Source of the DNA: Lachnoclostridium sp. UBA903
GTDB taxonomy: Bacteria > Bacillota > Clostridia > Lachnospirales > Lachnospiraceae
Length of the DNA stretch: 64,000 nt
NCBI GenBank assembly: GCA_002294045.1
Contig: DBEP01000006.1
Span: 1 to 64,000 of the forward strand
Reading direction: 5' to 3'
The notes under the pieces are model-generated. The model saw nothing but the letters and a program-made list of their open reading frames with translations, did not search any database and was not told where the DNA came from. Shown one piece after another: positions 27,980 to 37,200 of this stretch (positions are counted from its first letter, which is position 1; the number at the start of each line of letters is the position of its first letter). Position numbers and translations under genes: made by a program.

Positions 27980-29032
27980 TTATTCTGCCAAAAGTGTATC
28001 AACTATCATATTAACCGTATACTGGGTTGCCAATCCGCTGGGTGCATGACCTCCTCCGTCAAGTCTTACAACATGGCCTGCCTGCACCGCCTTTAAGGAT
28101 TGCCACACCGAATTTTTGGTCAGTTCATCATAAATTGCTTCATCCCCGTCAAAAACATTCACAAAAATATAATCCGGATTCATGGCCACAATCGCCTCCA
28201 TGGATACCTGTTCATAGTTTTCTGATGTAGTATAGCCTTCCGGTGCGGTCAGACCCAATCCGGTTTCCCCGTCATATAAAACGGGACGATAAGCACAGTA
28301 ATATCTGTCTTCGCCCATTATTGACAACTGCAATATTGTTTGTCCTTGATATTTTTCCTGTAATTTGGTACGGGCTTCCTCTATCTTCTTATCAAATTCG
28401 GCAATTACTTCTTCCGCCTTCTCTTCTCTTCCCACCAGCTTGCCTACTTCGCGGAGGCTCAATCTCCAGTCCATTTTTGTTTCAGGACCAAATACGGCTA
28501 CAGGCGAAATTTTCTCGAAGTTAGTTACATCAATATTACTGGGGTCTGCTTCCTGCTGCAAAAACAGATCCGGCTGGAGATCCAGTAAAAGTTCCAGATT
28601 CACTTCGGAAGATCCAAGATCGATTACCTCTCCCATATCCTGGCCCTGAAAGGCATCCCAGGTCGCCAGGTAATTTTCGGCACCGGATGCCGCAATTGGA
28701 GTAATATCCAGCAACAGCAGGGTTTCCCAAAGAGGCAGGTAATTGGTAGCTATTTTTACAGGCTCTTTCTCTATAACAACCTCTCTACCGGCAGCATCAA
28801 CATATGTATAAGGATACTCTTTTTCCGACGCAGCGGCATCGTCAGCAGAATTCCCGTCACTTTCCCCGGCTGCTTCCCCGCTCTGGGGTGCTTCCGACAT
28901 GTCTGTTTCATCACTTGTCTGAACCTCTGCCCCTGTTTCATTGCCGGAGGTACTGCTGCTTTCTTTTCCGCACCCAACTGCAAAAACTGCAGCGAATACG
29001 GTTATTATAAATAATCTGATTATTTTTTTCAT
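27980..29032 (-). CDS. Lipoprotein substrate-binding protein of an iron-chelate/heme/B12-type ABC importer
   Basis: A 350-residue lipoprotein from the ATG at 29032. The signal peptide MKKIIRLFIITVFAAVFAVGC ends in a lipobox with Cys at about residue 21, followed by a Ser/Asp/Glu-rich linker. The class III periplasmic-binding fold begins at about YPYTYVDAAGREVVIEKEP and has VVIEKEPVKIATN and the helical backbone connector typical of FecB/BtuF. It captures its ligand outside the cell for the FecCD/FecE importer. An in-frame open region continues upstream to 29251 past a Fur-like box and the start of transcription, so it is not the true N-terminus. It follows an AraC regulator. Confidence 0.88.
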   Translation of the reverse strand: MKKIIRLFIITVFAAVFAVGCGKESSSTSGNETGAEVQTSDETDMSEAPQSGEAAGESDGNSADDAAASEKEYPYTYVDAAGREVVIEKEPVKIATNYLPLWETLLLLDITPIAASGAENYLATWDAFQGQDMGEVIDLGSSEVNLELLLDLQPDLFLQQEADPSNIDVTNFEKISPVAVFGPETKMDWRLSLREVGKLVGREEKAEEVIAEFDKKIEEARTKLQEKYQGQTILQLSIMGEDRYYCAYRPVLYDGETGLGLTAPEGYTTSENYEQVSMEAIVAMNPDYIFVNVFDGDEAIYDELTKNSVWQSLKAVQAGHVVRLDGGGHAPSGLATQYTVNMIVDTLLAE

Positions 29033-29045
29033 TTTAACACCCATT

Positions 29046-29070
29046 GCATGGAGCTGTTCTGCTCCATTGC
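29046..29070 (-). promoter_or_regulatory. Leader hairpin before the binding-protein gene
   Basis: TGGAGC (29049-29054) and GCTCCA (29061-29066) pair around TGTTCT, with GCA/TGC extending the stem. It lies 14 bases before the start codon, so it could affect translation. Confidence 0.4.
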
Positions 29071-29230
29071 CACAATATAGAAGCGGTTGAGAGAATCCAT
29101 ATGTGGCTTTCCTTTCTTTTCTTATATTTTCTTTCAACCAGTTATATGTACGCTCTGGTATGCCGTCCTGTTCATAGTCAGAGGGGCCGGACATACCATC
29201 GATACTGTGCTCCTGCAACCACAATAAATC

Positions 29231-29249
29231 GATTGTGATTGTCATTCTC
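29231..29249. promoter_or_regulatory. Fur-box-like operator
   Basis: On the minus strand GAGAATGACAATCACAATC matches 15 of 19 bases of the classic Fur box GATAATGATAATCATTATC. It begins about 7 bases downstream of the predicted transcription start of the importer and nitrogenase-like operon, so Fur with iron would repress it. Confidence 0.65.
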
Positions 29250-29262
29250 ATTTGACGTGTAA

Positions 29263-29290
29263 ACTATACCATACTACTGAAAATTGTAAA
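29263..29290 (-). promoter_or_regulatory. Promoter of the importer/nitrogenase-like operon
   Basis: TTTACA (29285-29290) and TATAGT (29263-29268) on the minus strand, 16-base spacer. The Fur-like box follows directly. Confidence 0.6.
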
Positions 29291-29301
29291 ATAGATTTTT
29301 T

Positions 29302-30171
29302 TCAAATCCTCCATGGATTTTTTTCTAAATTATTTCGATAGGCACTTGGGGAAATTCCCGTATTCTTTTTAAAAATACGGCTGAAATGTAGCGGATCTTC
29401 ATATCCAACCATATCCGATACCATGGTGATGGAATAATTTTCATATTCCAGAAGTTCTTTCGCCCGCTTTATTTTGCATTGTATCAGATACTTTTTGGGA
29501 CACATACCCATTCTTTTTAAAAACACGTAGTAGAATTGCTTGGAATCCATACCAAGTTTTTCCGCCAATTGGGATACGGTCAGACTCTTATCCAGATTAT
29601 TATGTATATAATCTATAATGTGCCCGATGGATTCTTCTTTTGAATCCAGCATAGCTTCCTGGGCAGATTGGAGCATCTTTTCCAAAACGTCATATAACAT
29701 GGTCTTACACTTTAAAGCGCCCAACGGACCGCTCTCCTCCTGAAAGCTTAACAGCTTCTGTAACAGCGGCTCCAGCTCCAGACTTTTGGCTGAACCGATA
29801 TTTAAGACAAAGTTCTTTGTTTCCAGGTACTTTTTAATATTTTCATTTCCGGTTATCTTGTAGTGAAATAAGATATATTTCCATTCAGTGGTACCGATTA
29901 CCTCCTTATCCAGTTTAACACCGGAGCCTGCATGCAATAAAATTCCCGGTTCCAGTTCAACCGTATACTTATCTATTGTAAATCTCGCCTTCCCCTTTAA
30001 GGGTATTACAAATCCGCATACACCGTGGAAGGTTGTACTGTTCAGCGACCTCCCTCCGGGAGGAATCGTAATGGAATATATATCATAGAATCCTATATTT
30101 GCTTTTGTAAAAGATATAATTAAATCGTTCAAATCAAAACCCATAGATAATCCCTTCTTCATTATTAACAT
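29302..30171 (-). CDS. AraC family transcriptional regulator
   Basis: A 289-residue regulator with an N-terminal cupin-like sensor (from about HGVCGFVIPLKGKARFTIDKYTVELEPG) and a C-terminal double helix-turn-helix from about residue 185. The second HTH keeps the AraC signature ITMVSDMVGYEDPLHFSRIFKKNTGISPSAYR. In siderophore systems, AraC regulators often sense the imported chelate and activate the importer. It is the first gene on this strand before the importer operon, with its own promoter. Confidence 0.9.
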   Translation of the reverse strand: MLIMKKGLSMGFDLNDLIISFTKANIGFYDIYSITIPPGGRSLNSTTFHGVCGFVIPLKGKARFTIDKYTVELEPGILLHAGSGVKLDKEVIGTTEWKYILFHYKITGNENIKKYLETKNFVLNIGSAKSLELEPLLQKLLSFQEESGPLGALKCKTMLYDVLEKMLQSAQEAMLDSKEESIGHIIDYIHNNLDKSLTVSQLAEKLGMDSKQFYYVFLKRMGMCPKKYLIQCKIKRAKELLEYENYSITMVSDMVGYEDPLHFSRIFKKNTGISPSAYRNNLEKNPWRI

Positions 30172-30193
30172 GATTATTATATGGAAGGCTTCG

Positions 30194-30219
30194 GTTAGTC
30201 ATATCTAACTTGTATTAGA
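30194..30219. promoter_or_regulatory. Interleaved palindromes at the araC-type gene start
   Basis: GTTAG-TCATAT-CTAAC (30194-30209) and TCTAA-CTTGTA-TTAGA (30204-30219) overlap each other. They sit directly at the predicted transcription start and could bind an iron-type repressor or AraC itself. Confidence 0.45.
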
Positions 30220-30247
30220 TACTACCATGACAAAAGAAATTTATCAA
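30219..30247 (-). promoter_or_regulatory. AraC-type regulator promoter
   Basis: TTGATA (30242-30247) and TAGTAT (30219-30224) with a 17-base spacer on the minus strand; the start is about 40 bases before the AraC gene. Confidence 0.45.
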
Positions 30248-30313
30248 GTCTTAATTGGACATGATTACGGCAAATGATTCTTTTGTGTCCGTCATTCACA
30301 TCTGCCGCATAGC

Positions 30314-30403
30314 GTTTTTTGCGCAATAGGACAAAATTTCTCATTGCAGAAAAAGCCTGCCCGAAACAAAAGTTTTATATCTTTCATTTCAGGACAGGCT
30401 TAC
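30314..30403 (-). terminator. rpoC terminator, with a decayed copy D of the dispersed hairpin
   Basis: A hairpin pairs AAGCCTG (about 30352) with CAGGCTT (about 30397); on the minus strand it ends in GGCAGGCTTTTTCTG, a normal terminator after rpoC (stop 30428). Immediately left, TTTTTTGCGCAATAGGA-CAAAATTTCTC is a degraded family repeat. Confidence 0.75.
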
Positions 30404-30427
30404 ATCAACATAACAAATTATTCTTTA

Positions 30428-33400
30428 CTACTCGTTTTCTCCGGTATAATCATCCGTTATAAAGTCATCTTCACCAAAATCTTCATCATTTAATTCTTCA
30501 TCTTCAAATTCGCCGACTTCAATACCGTCTATGTCATCCATATTAGCCTCAGAGTAATGGAAATTTGAATAATCTTCATCTTCAAAATCTTCAGAAATTA
30601 ATAATTCTTCATCCATATCACTGTCTAATTTTACGGAACGATATCTCTTCATGCCGGTACCGGCAGGTATCAGCTTGCCAATAATAACATTCTCTTTCAA
30701 ACCAATAAGCGGATCAATCTTACCGTTAATAGCTGCCTCGGTTAAAACTTTCGTGGTCTCCTGGAAGGAGGCGGCAGACAGGAAGGAATTCGTCGCCAGG
30801 GATGCTTTGGTAATACCAAGCATTACCTGTTTGCCTTCGGCTGAAGGTAATTCCTGAACTTTCAGTTTTTCATTAATATCCTCAAAGTCTAACGTATCCA
30901 CTAATTTGCCGGGCAGCAAATCCGATTCACCGCTGGTTTCGATGCGGATTTTCTTAAGCATTTGACGAACGATAACCTCAATATGCTTATCATTGATTTC
31001 AACACCCTGCAGACGGTATACCCGCTGAACTTCCTGGATCATATAATCCTGAACGGCACGGACACCCTTAATTTTAAGGATATCATGAGGATTCACACTG
31101 CCTTCCGTTAATTCATCCCCGGCTTCCAGTATATCTCCGTCCGCTACTTTGATTCTGGAGCCATACGGAATTAAATAAGCCTTAGATTCTCCGGTTTCGT
31201 CATTGGTTACGATTACTTCGCGTTTTTTCTTTGTATCCTTTATAGTAACAACACCGCCGAATTCGGCGATAATTGCAAGTCCCTTAGGCTTTCTTGCTTC
31301 AAAAAGTTCTTCTACACGGGGAAGACCCTGTGTAATATCATCACCTGCAACACCGCCGGTATGGAAAGTACGCATAGTAAGCTGTGTACCCGGTTCACCG
31401 ATAGACTGGGCGGCAATAATACCCACAGCCTCACCAACCTGAACCGCTTCACCGGTTGCCATGTTGGCACCATAGCATTTAGCGCATACACCGATATGGG
31501 ACTTGCAGGTAAGAATGGTACGGATTTTAATTTTGGCATTATAACCGGCTTCCCGTACTTTTTTGGTGGCAACAATTCTTGCCGCTCTATTCGGTGTAAT
31601 CATATGGTTTGCTCTTACTATAATTTCTCCGTCATCATCCTCAATAGTTTCACAGGAATATCTTCCGGTAATTCGTTCTTCCAGACTTTCAATCAATTCA
31701 TTGCCGTCGGTAAATGCCTTAATCCACATACCGGGAATTTCTTTTCCTTCACAGCAGTCCACTTCCCGGATAATTAAATCCTGGGATACGTCAACCAGAC
31801 GGCGTGTCAGATATCCAGAGTCGGCGGTACGAAGAGCAGTATCAGAAAGGCCCTTTCTTGCACCATGGGCAGAAATAAAGTATTCCAATACGTCAAGTCC
31901 TTCACGGAAATTTGACTTAATAGGCAGCTCAATGGTTCGGCCGGAAGTATCTGCCATAAGACCACGCATACCTGCTAACTGTTTAATCTGCTTATCGGAA
32001 CCACGGGCTCCGGAATCAGCCATCATATAGATATTGTTATATTTATCAAGACCGCTCAGAAGGGCGTCCGTAATGTCATCATCAGCAACCTTCCAGGTGT
32101 CAATTACCGCTTTATATCTTTCATCTTCCGTCATAAGACCCCGGCGGAAATTCTTGGATATTTCTTCCACTCTTGCTTCTGCTTCCGCAATAATGGTTTT
32201 CTTCTGCGGGGGTACCGTCATATCGGATATAGATACCGTCATGGCGGCTCTGGTGGAATATTTATACCCGAGTGCCTTAATTGCATCCAGGGTTTCGGCA
32301 GTCTTTGTGGCACCATGAGTATTGATGCACTTTTCCAGAATCTTCTTTAACTGCTTCTTTCCAACGTGGAAATCAATTTCCGGCAATAGAAAGCTTTCGG
32401 GTTTTGAACGGTCAACAAAGCCTAAATCCTGGCTGATAATTTCATTGAATATTAAGCGTCCCAAAGTAGATTCTATTATCTTTGATTCCAGAATACCCTC
32501 ACTGTTAATACCTGATCTTCTTATCTTAATCAGGGCATGTAAAGTAATGGCACCATTCTCATAAGCAAGAATTGCCTCATTTACACTCTTAAAGCAATGG
32601 CCTTCCCCTTTATCACCGGGCTTCTGCAAAGTCAGGTAATAGATACCAAGCACCATATCCTGGGAAGGAACAGCAACGGGAGCACCATCGGAGGGCTTTA
32701 ATAAATTGTTGGGAGACAACAGTAAAAATCTGCATTCCGCTTGGGCTTCCACGGATAAAGGCAGATGCACCGCCATCTGGTCACCGTCAAAGTCAGCATT
32801 AAAAGCGGTACATACCAGAGGATGGAGTTTAATAGCCTTACCCTCTACCAATACCGGTTCAAAAGCCTGAATACCCAGTCTGTGAAGCGTCGGAGCACGA
32901 TTTAGCATAACCGGATGTTCCCTGATTACCTCCTCCAATACATCCCAGACTTCTGACTGCAGCCTTTCCACCATTTTTTTAGCGGATTTTATATTATGGG
33001 CAGTTCCCCTGGCCACCAGTTCCTTCATAACAAAAGGCTTAAATAATTCGATTGCCATTTCTTTCGGAAGACCGCACTGATAAATCTTTAACTCAGGACC
33101 TACAACGATAACGGAACGTCCCGAATAGTCAACACGTTTACCAAGTAAGTTCTGGCGGAAGCGCCCCTGTTTACCCTTTAACATATCGGATAATGACTTT
33201 AAGGCACGGTTTCCGGGTCCGGTTACCGGTCTTCCTCTTCTGCCGTTATCGATAAGGGCATCCACTGCTTCCTGGAGCATTCTCTTTTCATTACGTACAA
33301 TAATATCAGGAGCTCCTAATTCAAGAAGCCTCTTTAAACGGTTATTGCGGTTTATAATCCTTCTGTATAAATCATTCATATCGGAAGTCGCAAAACGGCC

Positions 33401-34165
33401 GCCGTCCAATTGCACCATAGGCCTTAAATCCGGCGGAATAACAGGAACTACGGATAAAATCATCCATTCCGGCCTGTTGCCGGATTCCCTGAAAGCTTCC
33501 ACTACTTCCAGCCTTTTAATGATTCTCGCTCTTTTTTGCCCGGTTGAATCCTTTAAGCCCTTCTTCAGCTCGGCGGATTCCGCCTCTAAGTCAATGGCAA
33601 GCAGAAGCTCCTGAATTGCTTCCGCACCCATACCAACCCTGAATTTATTGTTGTACTTTTCATAGGCTTCTCTGTATTCTTTTTCATTTAAAACCTGTTT
33701 ATACTGTAAATCCGTGCTTCCCTTATCCAATACAATATAGGCGGCAAAATAAAGAACTTTTTCCAGAGTTCTCGGCGATAAGTCCAAAATAAGCCCCATC
33801 CTGCTTGGAATTCCTTTAAAGTACCATATATGGGATACCGGAGCCGCAAGTTCAATATGGCCCATCCTTTCTCTGCGGACGCTGGCTTTAGTAACCTCTA
33901 CACCGCACCGGTCGCATACCACTCCCTTGTATCTGATTTTCTTATATTTCCCGCAATGACACTCCCAGTCTTTACTGGGTCCGAATATTTTTTCACAGAA
34001 TAAACCGTCTTTCTCCGGTTTTAAAGTTCTGTAATTTATTGTCTCAGGCTTCTTTACTTCACCCCTTGACCATTCTCTGATTTTCTCAGGAGAAGCTAAG
34101 CCAATTTTAATCGCATCATAGGTAATCTCACCGGTACTTTCATTATTTACAACTTCTGGCATCAT
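30428..34165 (-). CDS. rpoC: DNA-directed RNA polymerase beta' subunit
   Basis: A 1245-residue RpoC. It has the N-terminal zinc ribbon CHCGKYKKIRYKGVVCDRCG, the catalytic Mg-binding loop NADFDGD, and a second zinc-binding region CKSHIGVCAKCYG. After the conserved core comes an acidic tail of about 65 residues rich in Asp and Glu, longer than in most Bacilli and not part of the core. It starts 61 bases after rpoB, with two ATG codons. Confidence 0.98.
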   Translation of the reverse strand: MMPEVVNNESTGEITYDAIKIGLASPEKIREWSRGEVKKPETINYRTLKPEKDGLFCEKIFGPSKDWECHCGKYKKIRYKGVVCDRCGVEVTKASVRRERMGHIELAAPVSHIWYFKGIPSRMGLILDLSPRTLEKVLYFAAYIVLDKGSTDLQYKQVLNEKEYREAYEKYNNKFRVGMGAEAIQELLLAIDLEAESAELKKGLKDSTGQKRARIIKRLEVVEAFRESGNRPEWMILSVVPVIPPDLRPMVQLDGGRFATSDMNDLYRRIINRNNRLKRLLELGAPDIIVRNEKRMLQEAVDALIDNGRRGRPVTGPGNRALKSLSDMLKGKQGRFRQNLLGKRVDYSGRSVIVVGPELKIYQCGLPKEMAIELFKPFVMKELVARGTAHNIKSAKKMVERLQSEVWDVLEEVIREHPVMLNRAPTLHRLGIQAFEPVLVEGKAIKLHPLVCTAFNADFDGDQMAVHLPLSVEAQAECRFLLLSPNNLLKPSDGAPVAVPSQDMVLGIYYLTLQKPGDKGEGHCFKSVNEAILAYENGAITLHALIKIRRSGINSEGILESKIIESTLGRLIFNEIISQDLGFVDRSKPESFLLPEIDFHVGKKQLKKILEKCINTHGATKTAETLDAIKALGYKYSTRAAMTVSISDMTVPPQKKTIIAEAEARVEEISKNFRRGLMTEDERYKAVIDTWKVADDDITDALLSGLDKYNNIYMMADSGARGSDKQIKQLAGMRGLMADTSGRTIELPIKSNFREGLDVLEYFISAHGARKGLSDTALRTADSGYLTRRLVDVSQDLIIREVDCCEGKEIPGMWIKAFTDGNELIESLEERITGRYSCETIEDDDGEIIVRANHMITPNRAARIVATKKVREAGYNAKIKIRTILTCKSHIGVCAKCYGANMATGEAVQVGEAVGIIAAQSIGEPGTQLTMRTFHTGGVAGDDITQGLPRVEELFEARKPKGLAIIAEFGGVVTIKDTKKKREVIVTNDETGESKAYLIPYGSRIKVADGDILEAGDELTEGSVNPHDILKIKGVRAVQDYMIQEVQRVYRLQGVEINDKHIEVIVRQMLKKIRIETSGESDLLPGKLVDTLDFEDINEKLKVQELPSAEGKQVMLGITKASLATNSFLSAASFQETTKVLTEAAINGKIDPLIGLKENVIIGKLIPAGTGMKRYRSVKLDSDMDEELLISEDFEDEDYSNFHYSEANMDDIDGIEVGEFEDEELNDEDFGEDDFITDDYTGENE

Positions 34166-34226
34166 CTGGCACTCCCTTTCATATTTTCTACACTAGACTT
34201 CCGGCTATCGGATGTCTGATAATGAA

Positions 34227-37200
34227 TTAATCTTCAGGGTCATCATCCATTTCACTCAGGTTAACCGTCTCCTCATCAAAGGAATCGAAGAAGCTCTCTT
34301 CATCTTCAGCAGATGTCTCACGATATCCGGCTTCGCCGTAATCTTCATCATATCTGAAATTGTTGTCACCCTCAATTAATGGTGTTAAATCACCGTCACC
34401 GTAATCTATATTTTCCGTCATCTTAACTTCCTGACCATGTTCATCTAAAACAATAACATCAAGTGCCAATGACTGCAATTCCTTAAGCAGTACCTTAAAG
34501 GACTCAGGAATACCCGGCTCAGAAATGTTTTCGCCTTTAATAATAGCCTCATATGTTTTCACACGTCCGGTAACATCATCGGATTTAACCGTTAATATCT
34601 CCTGCAGCGTATAAGCAGCACCATATGCTTCCAGTGCCCAAACTTCCATTTCACCGAACCTCTGGCCGCCAAACTGTGCTTTACCGCCAAGAGGCTGCTG
34701 TGTTACCAGGGAATAAGGACCGGTGGAACGTGCATGGATTTTATCATCTACCAGGTGATGAAGCTTTAAGTAATGCATAAAGCCTACGGTAACAGCCCCG
34801 TCAAAGAATTCTCCGGTTCGTCCGTCACGAAGTCTTACCTTACCGTCACGGTTAATCGGAACACCTTTCCATTCGTCCCTGTATTCTTTGTTGTTAAGCA
34901 GATAATCCATTAGTTCCGGGTCTAATATATCTTTATATTTTTCTTCAAAAGCTTCCCAGTCCGTATTGATATAATCATTGGCTAATTCCAGCGTATCCAT
35001 AATGTCATACTCGTTGGCTCCGTCAAAAACAGGAGTGGCAGCCTTTACGCCAAGCACTTTTGCCGCAAGACTTAAATGTATTTCAAGCACCTGTCCAATA
35101 TTCATACGGGAAGGCACGCCCAATGGATTTAATACAATATCCAAAGGTCTTCCGTTGGGTAAAAACGGCATGTCTTCCGCCGGCAATACCCGGGAAACAA
35201 CACCCTTGTTGCCGTGACGGCCGGCCATCTTATCGCCAACCTGAATTTTTCTCTTCTGTGCTATATATACACGTACGGTTTGGTTTACACCCGGGGATAA
35301 TTCATCCCCGTTTTCCCTGGTAAATACTTTCGCATCAACAATAATTCCATATTCACCGTGAGGAACTCTTAAAGAGGTATCCCTTACTTCCCTTGCTTTT
35401 TCTCCGAAAATTGCACGAAGCAGTCTTTCTTCCGCAGTCAGCTCGGTTTCTCCCTTAGGGGTTACCTTGCCGACTAAAATATCCCCGGCACGGACTTCGG
35501 CACCGATTCGGATAATACCTCTTTCATCCAGATCCTTAAGGGCATCGTCGCCGACGCCGGGAACATCTCTTGTGATTTCTTCCGGCCCCAGCTTCGTATC
35601 TCTGGCTTCAGCCTCGTATTCTTCAATGTGGACAGAGGTATAAACATCCTCCTGGACTAATCTCTCACTTAATAATACGGCATCCTCGTAATTATAACCT
35701 TCCCAGGTCATAAATCCGATTAACGGATTCTTGCCAAGGGCTAATTCACCCTCGGAAGTAGAAGGCCCGTCGGCTATTACCTGGCCGGCTTCCACTCTGT
35801 CTCCTTTGGAAACAATCGGCCTTTGGTTGATACAGGTGCCCTGGTTACTTCTTGCAAATTTTAACAATTTATATGAATTTTTAGTACTGTCATCATGCTT
35901 AATAATAATTTCCCTTGAGGTGGACCTTTCCACAATACCCGGCTTTTTTGAAACAACACAGACACCGGAGTCTACCGCAGCCTTCAACTCAATACCGGTA
36001 CCAACAACCGGTGACTCTGTTATTAACAGCGGAACAGCCTGGCGCTGCATGTTGGAGCCCATTAATGCCCGGTTGGCATCGTCATTCTCAAGGAATGGAA
36101 TCATGGCTGTAGCCACGGAGAATACCATCTTAGGGGATACATCCATCAGGTCAATTTTAGGCTTCTCAAATTCGGAAAATTCTTCTTTATAACGTCCGGA
36201 AACATTCGTTCCGATAAAATAACCATTTTCATCCAGAGCCTCGTTTGCCTGTGCAATCACATATTTATCTTCCTCATCCGCAGTAAGATAGACAACTTCG
36301 TCCGTAACTCTTGGATTCTTCATATCGGATTTATCTACTTTACGGTAAGGCGCTTCAATAAAACCATATTCATTAATGATCGCATAGGATGCCAGAGAGT
36401 TGATAAGACCGATGTTGGGACCTTCCGGAGTTTCTATGGGACACATTCTGCCGTAATGGGTATAGTGAACGTCACGGACCTCGAAACCTGCACGGTCTCT
36501 GGATAAACCTCCCGGTCCCAAGGCGGATAAACGCCTCTTATGGGTTAACTCACCCAATGGGTTATGCTGGTCCATAAACTGTGAGAGCTGTGAACTTCCA
36601 AAAAACTCCTTAACAGCAGCGGTCACCGGTTTAATATTAATTAAAGACTGGGGGCTGACACCTTCCAAATCCTGGGTAGTCATTCTTTCCCTGACCACAC
36701 GCTCCATTCTGGAAAGTCCGATTCTGTACTGGTTCTGCAGCAGCTCACCCACTGCCCTGATTCTTCTGTTTCCTAAATGATCTATATCATCTGCATTACC
36801 AATACCGTATTCCAAATGAATATTGTAATTGATGGATGCAATTATATCTTCCTTCGTAATGTGTTTTGGTATTAATTCACTGAGGTTCTTTTTTATTGCC
36901 GTCTTAATATCTTCTATATCTTTAAATTCATCCAGAATGCCTTTTAGTACCGGATAATAAACTTCCTCCGTAACACCCAGTTCTTCCTTATTAACATCTG
37001 CATAGCAGGCCAAATCAACCATTAAGTTGGAAAGCACTTTAACATTACGTTCCTCCGCTTGTACCACAATGGAACGCACCGCAGCATTTTGAATTTCATC
37101 CGCAATTTGTTCCGTGACAACGGTACCGGCTTCTGCGATAATTTCTCCGGTCTCTTTATTAATAACATCTTCTGTTAAGGTAAAACCAACAACACGGTTC

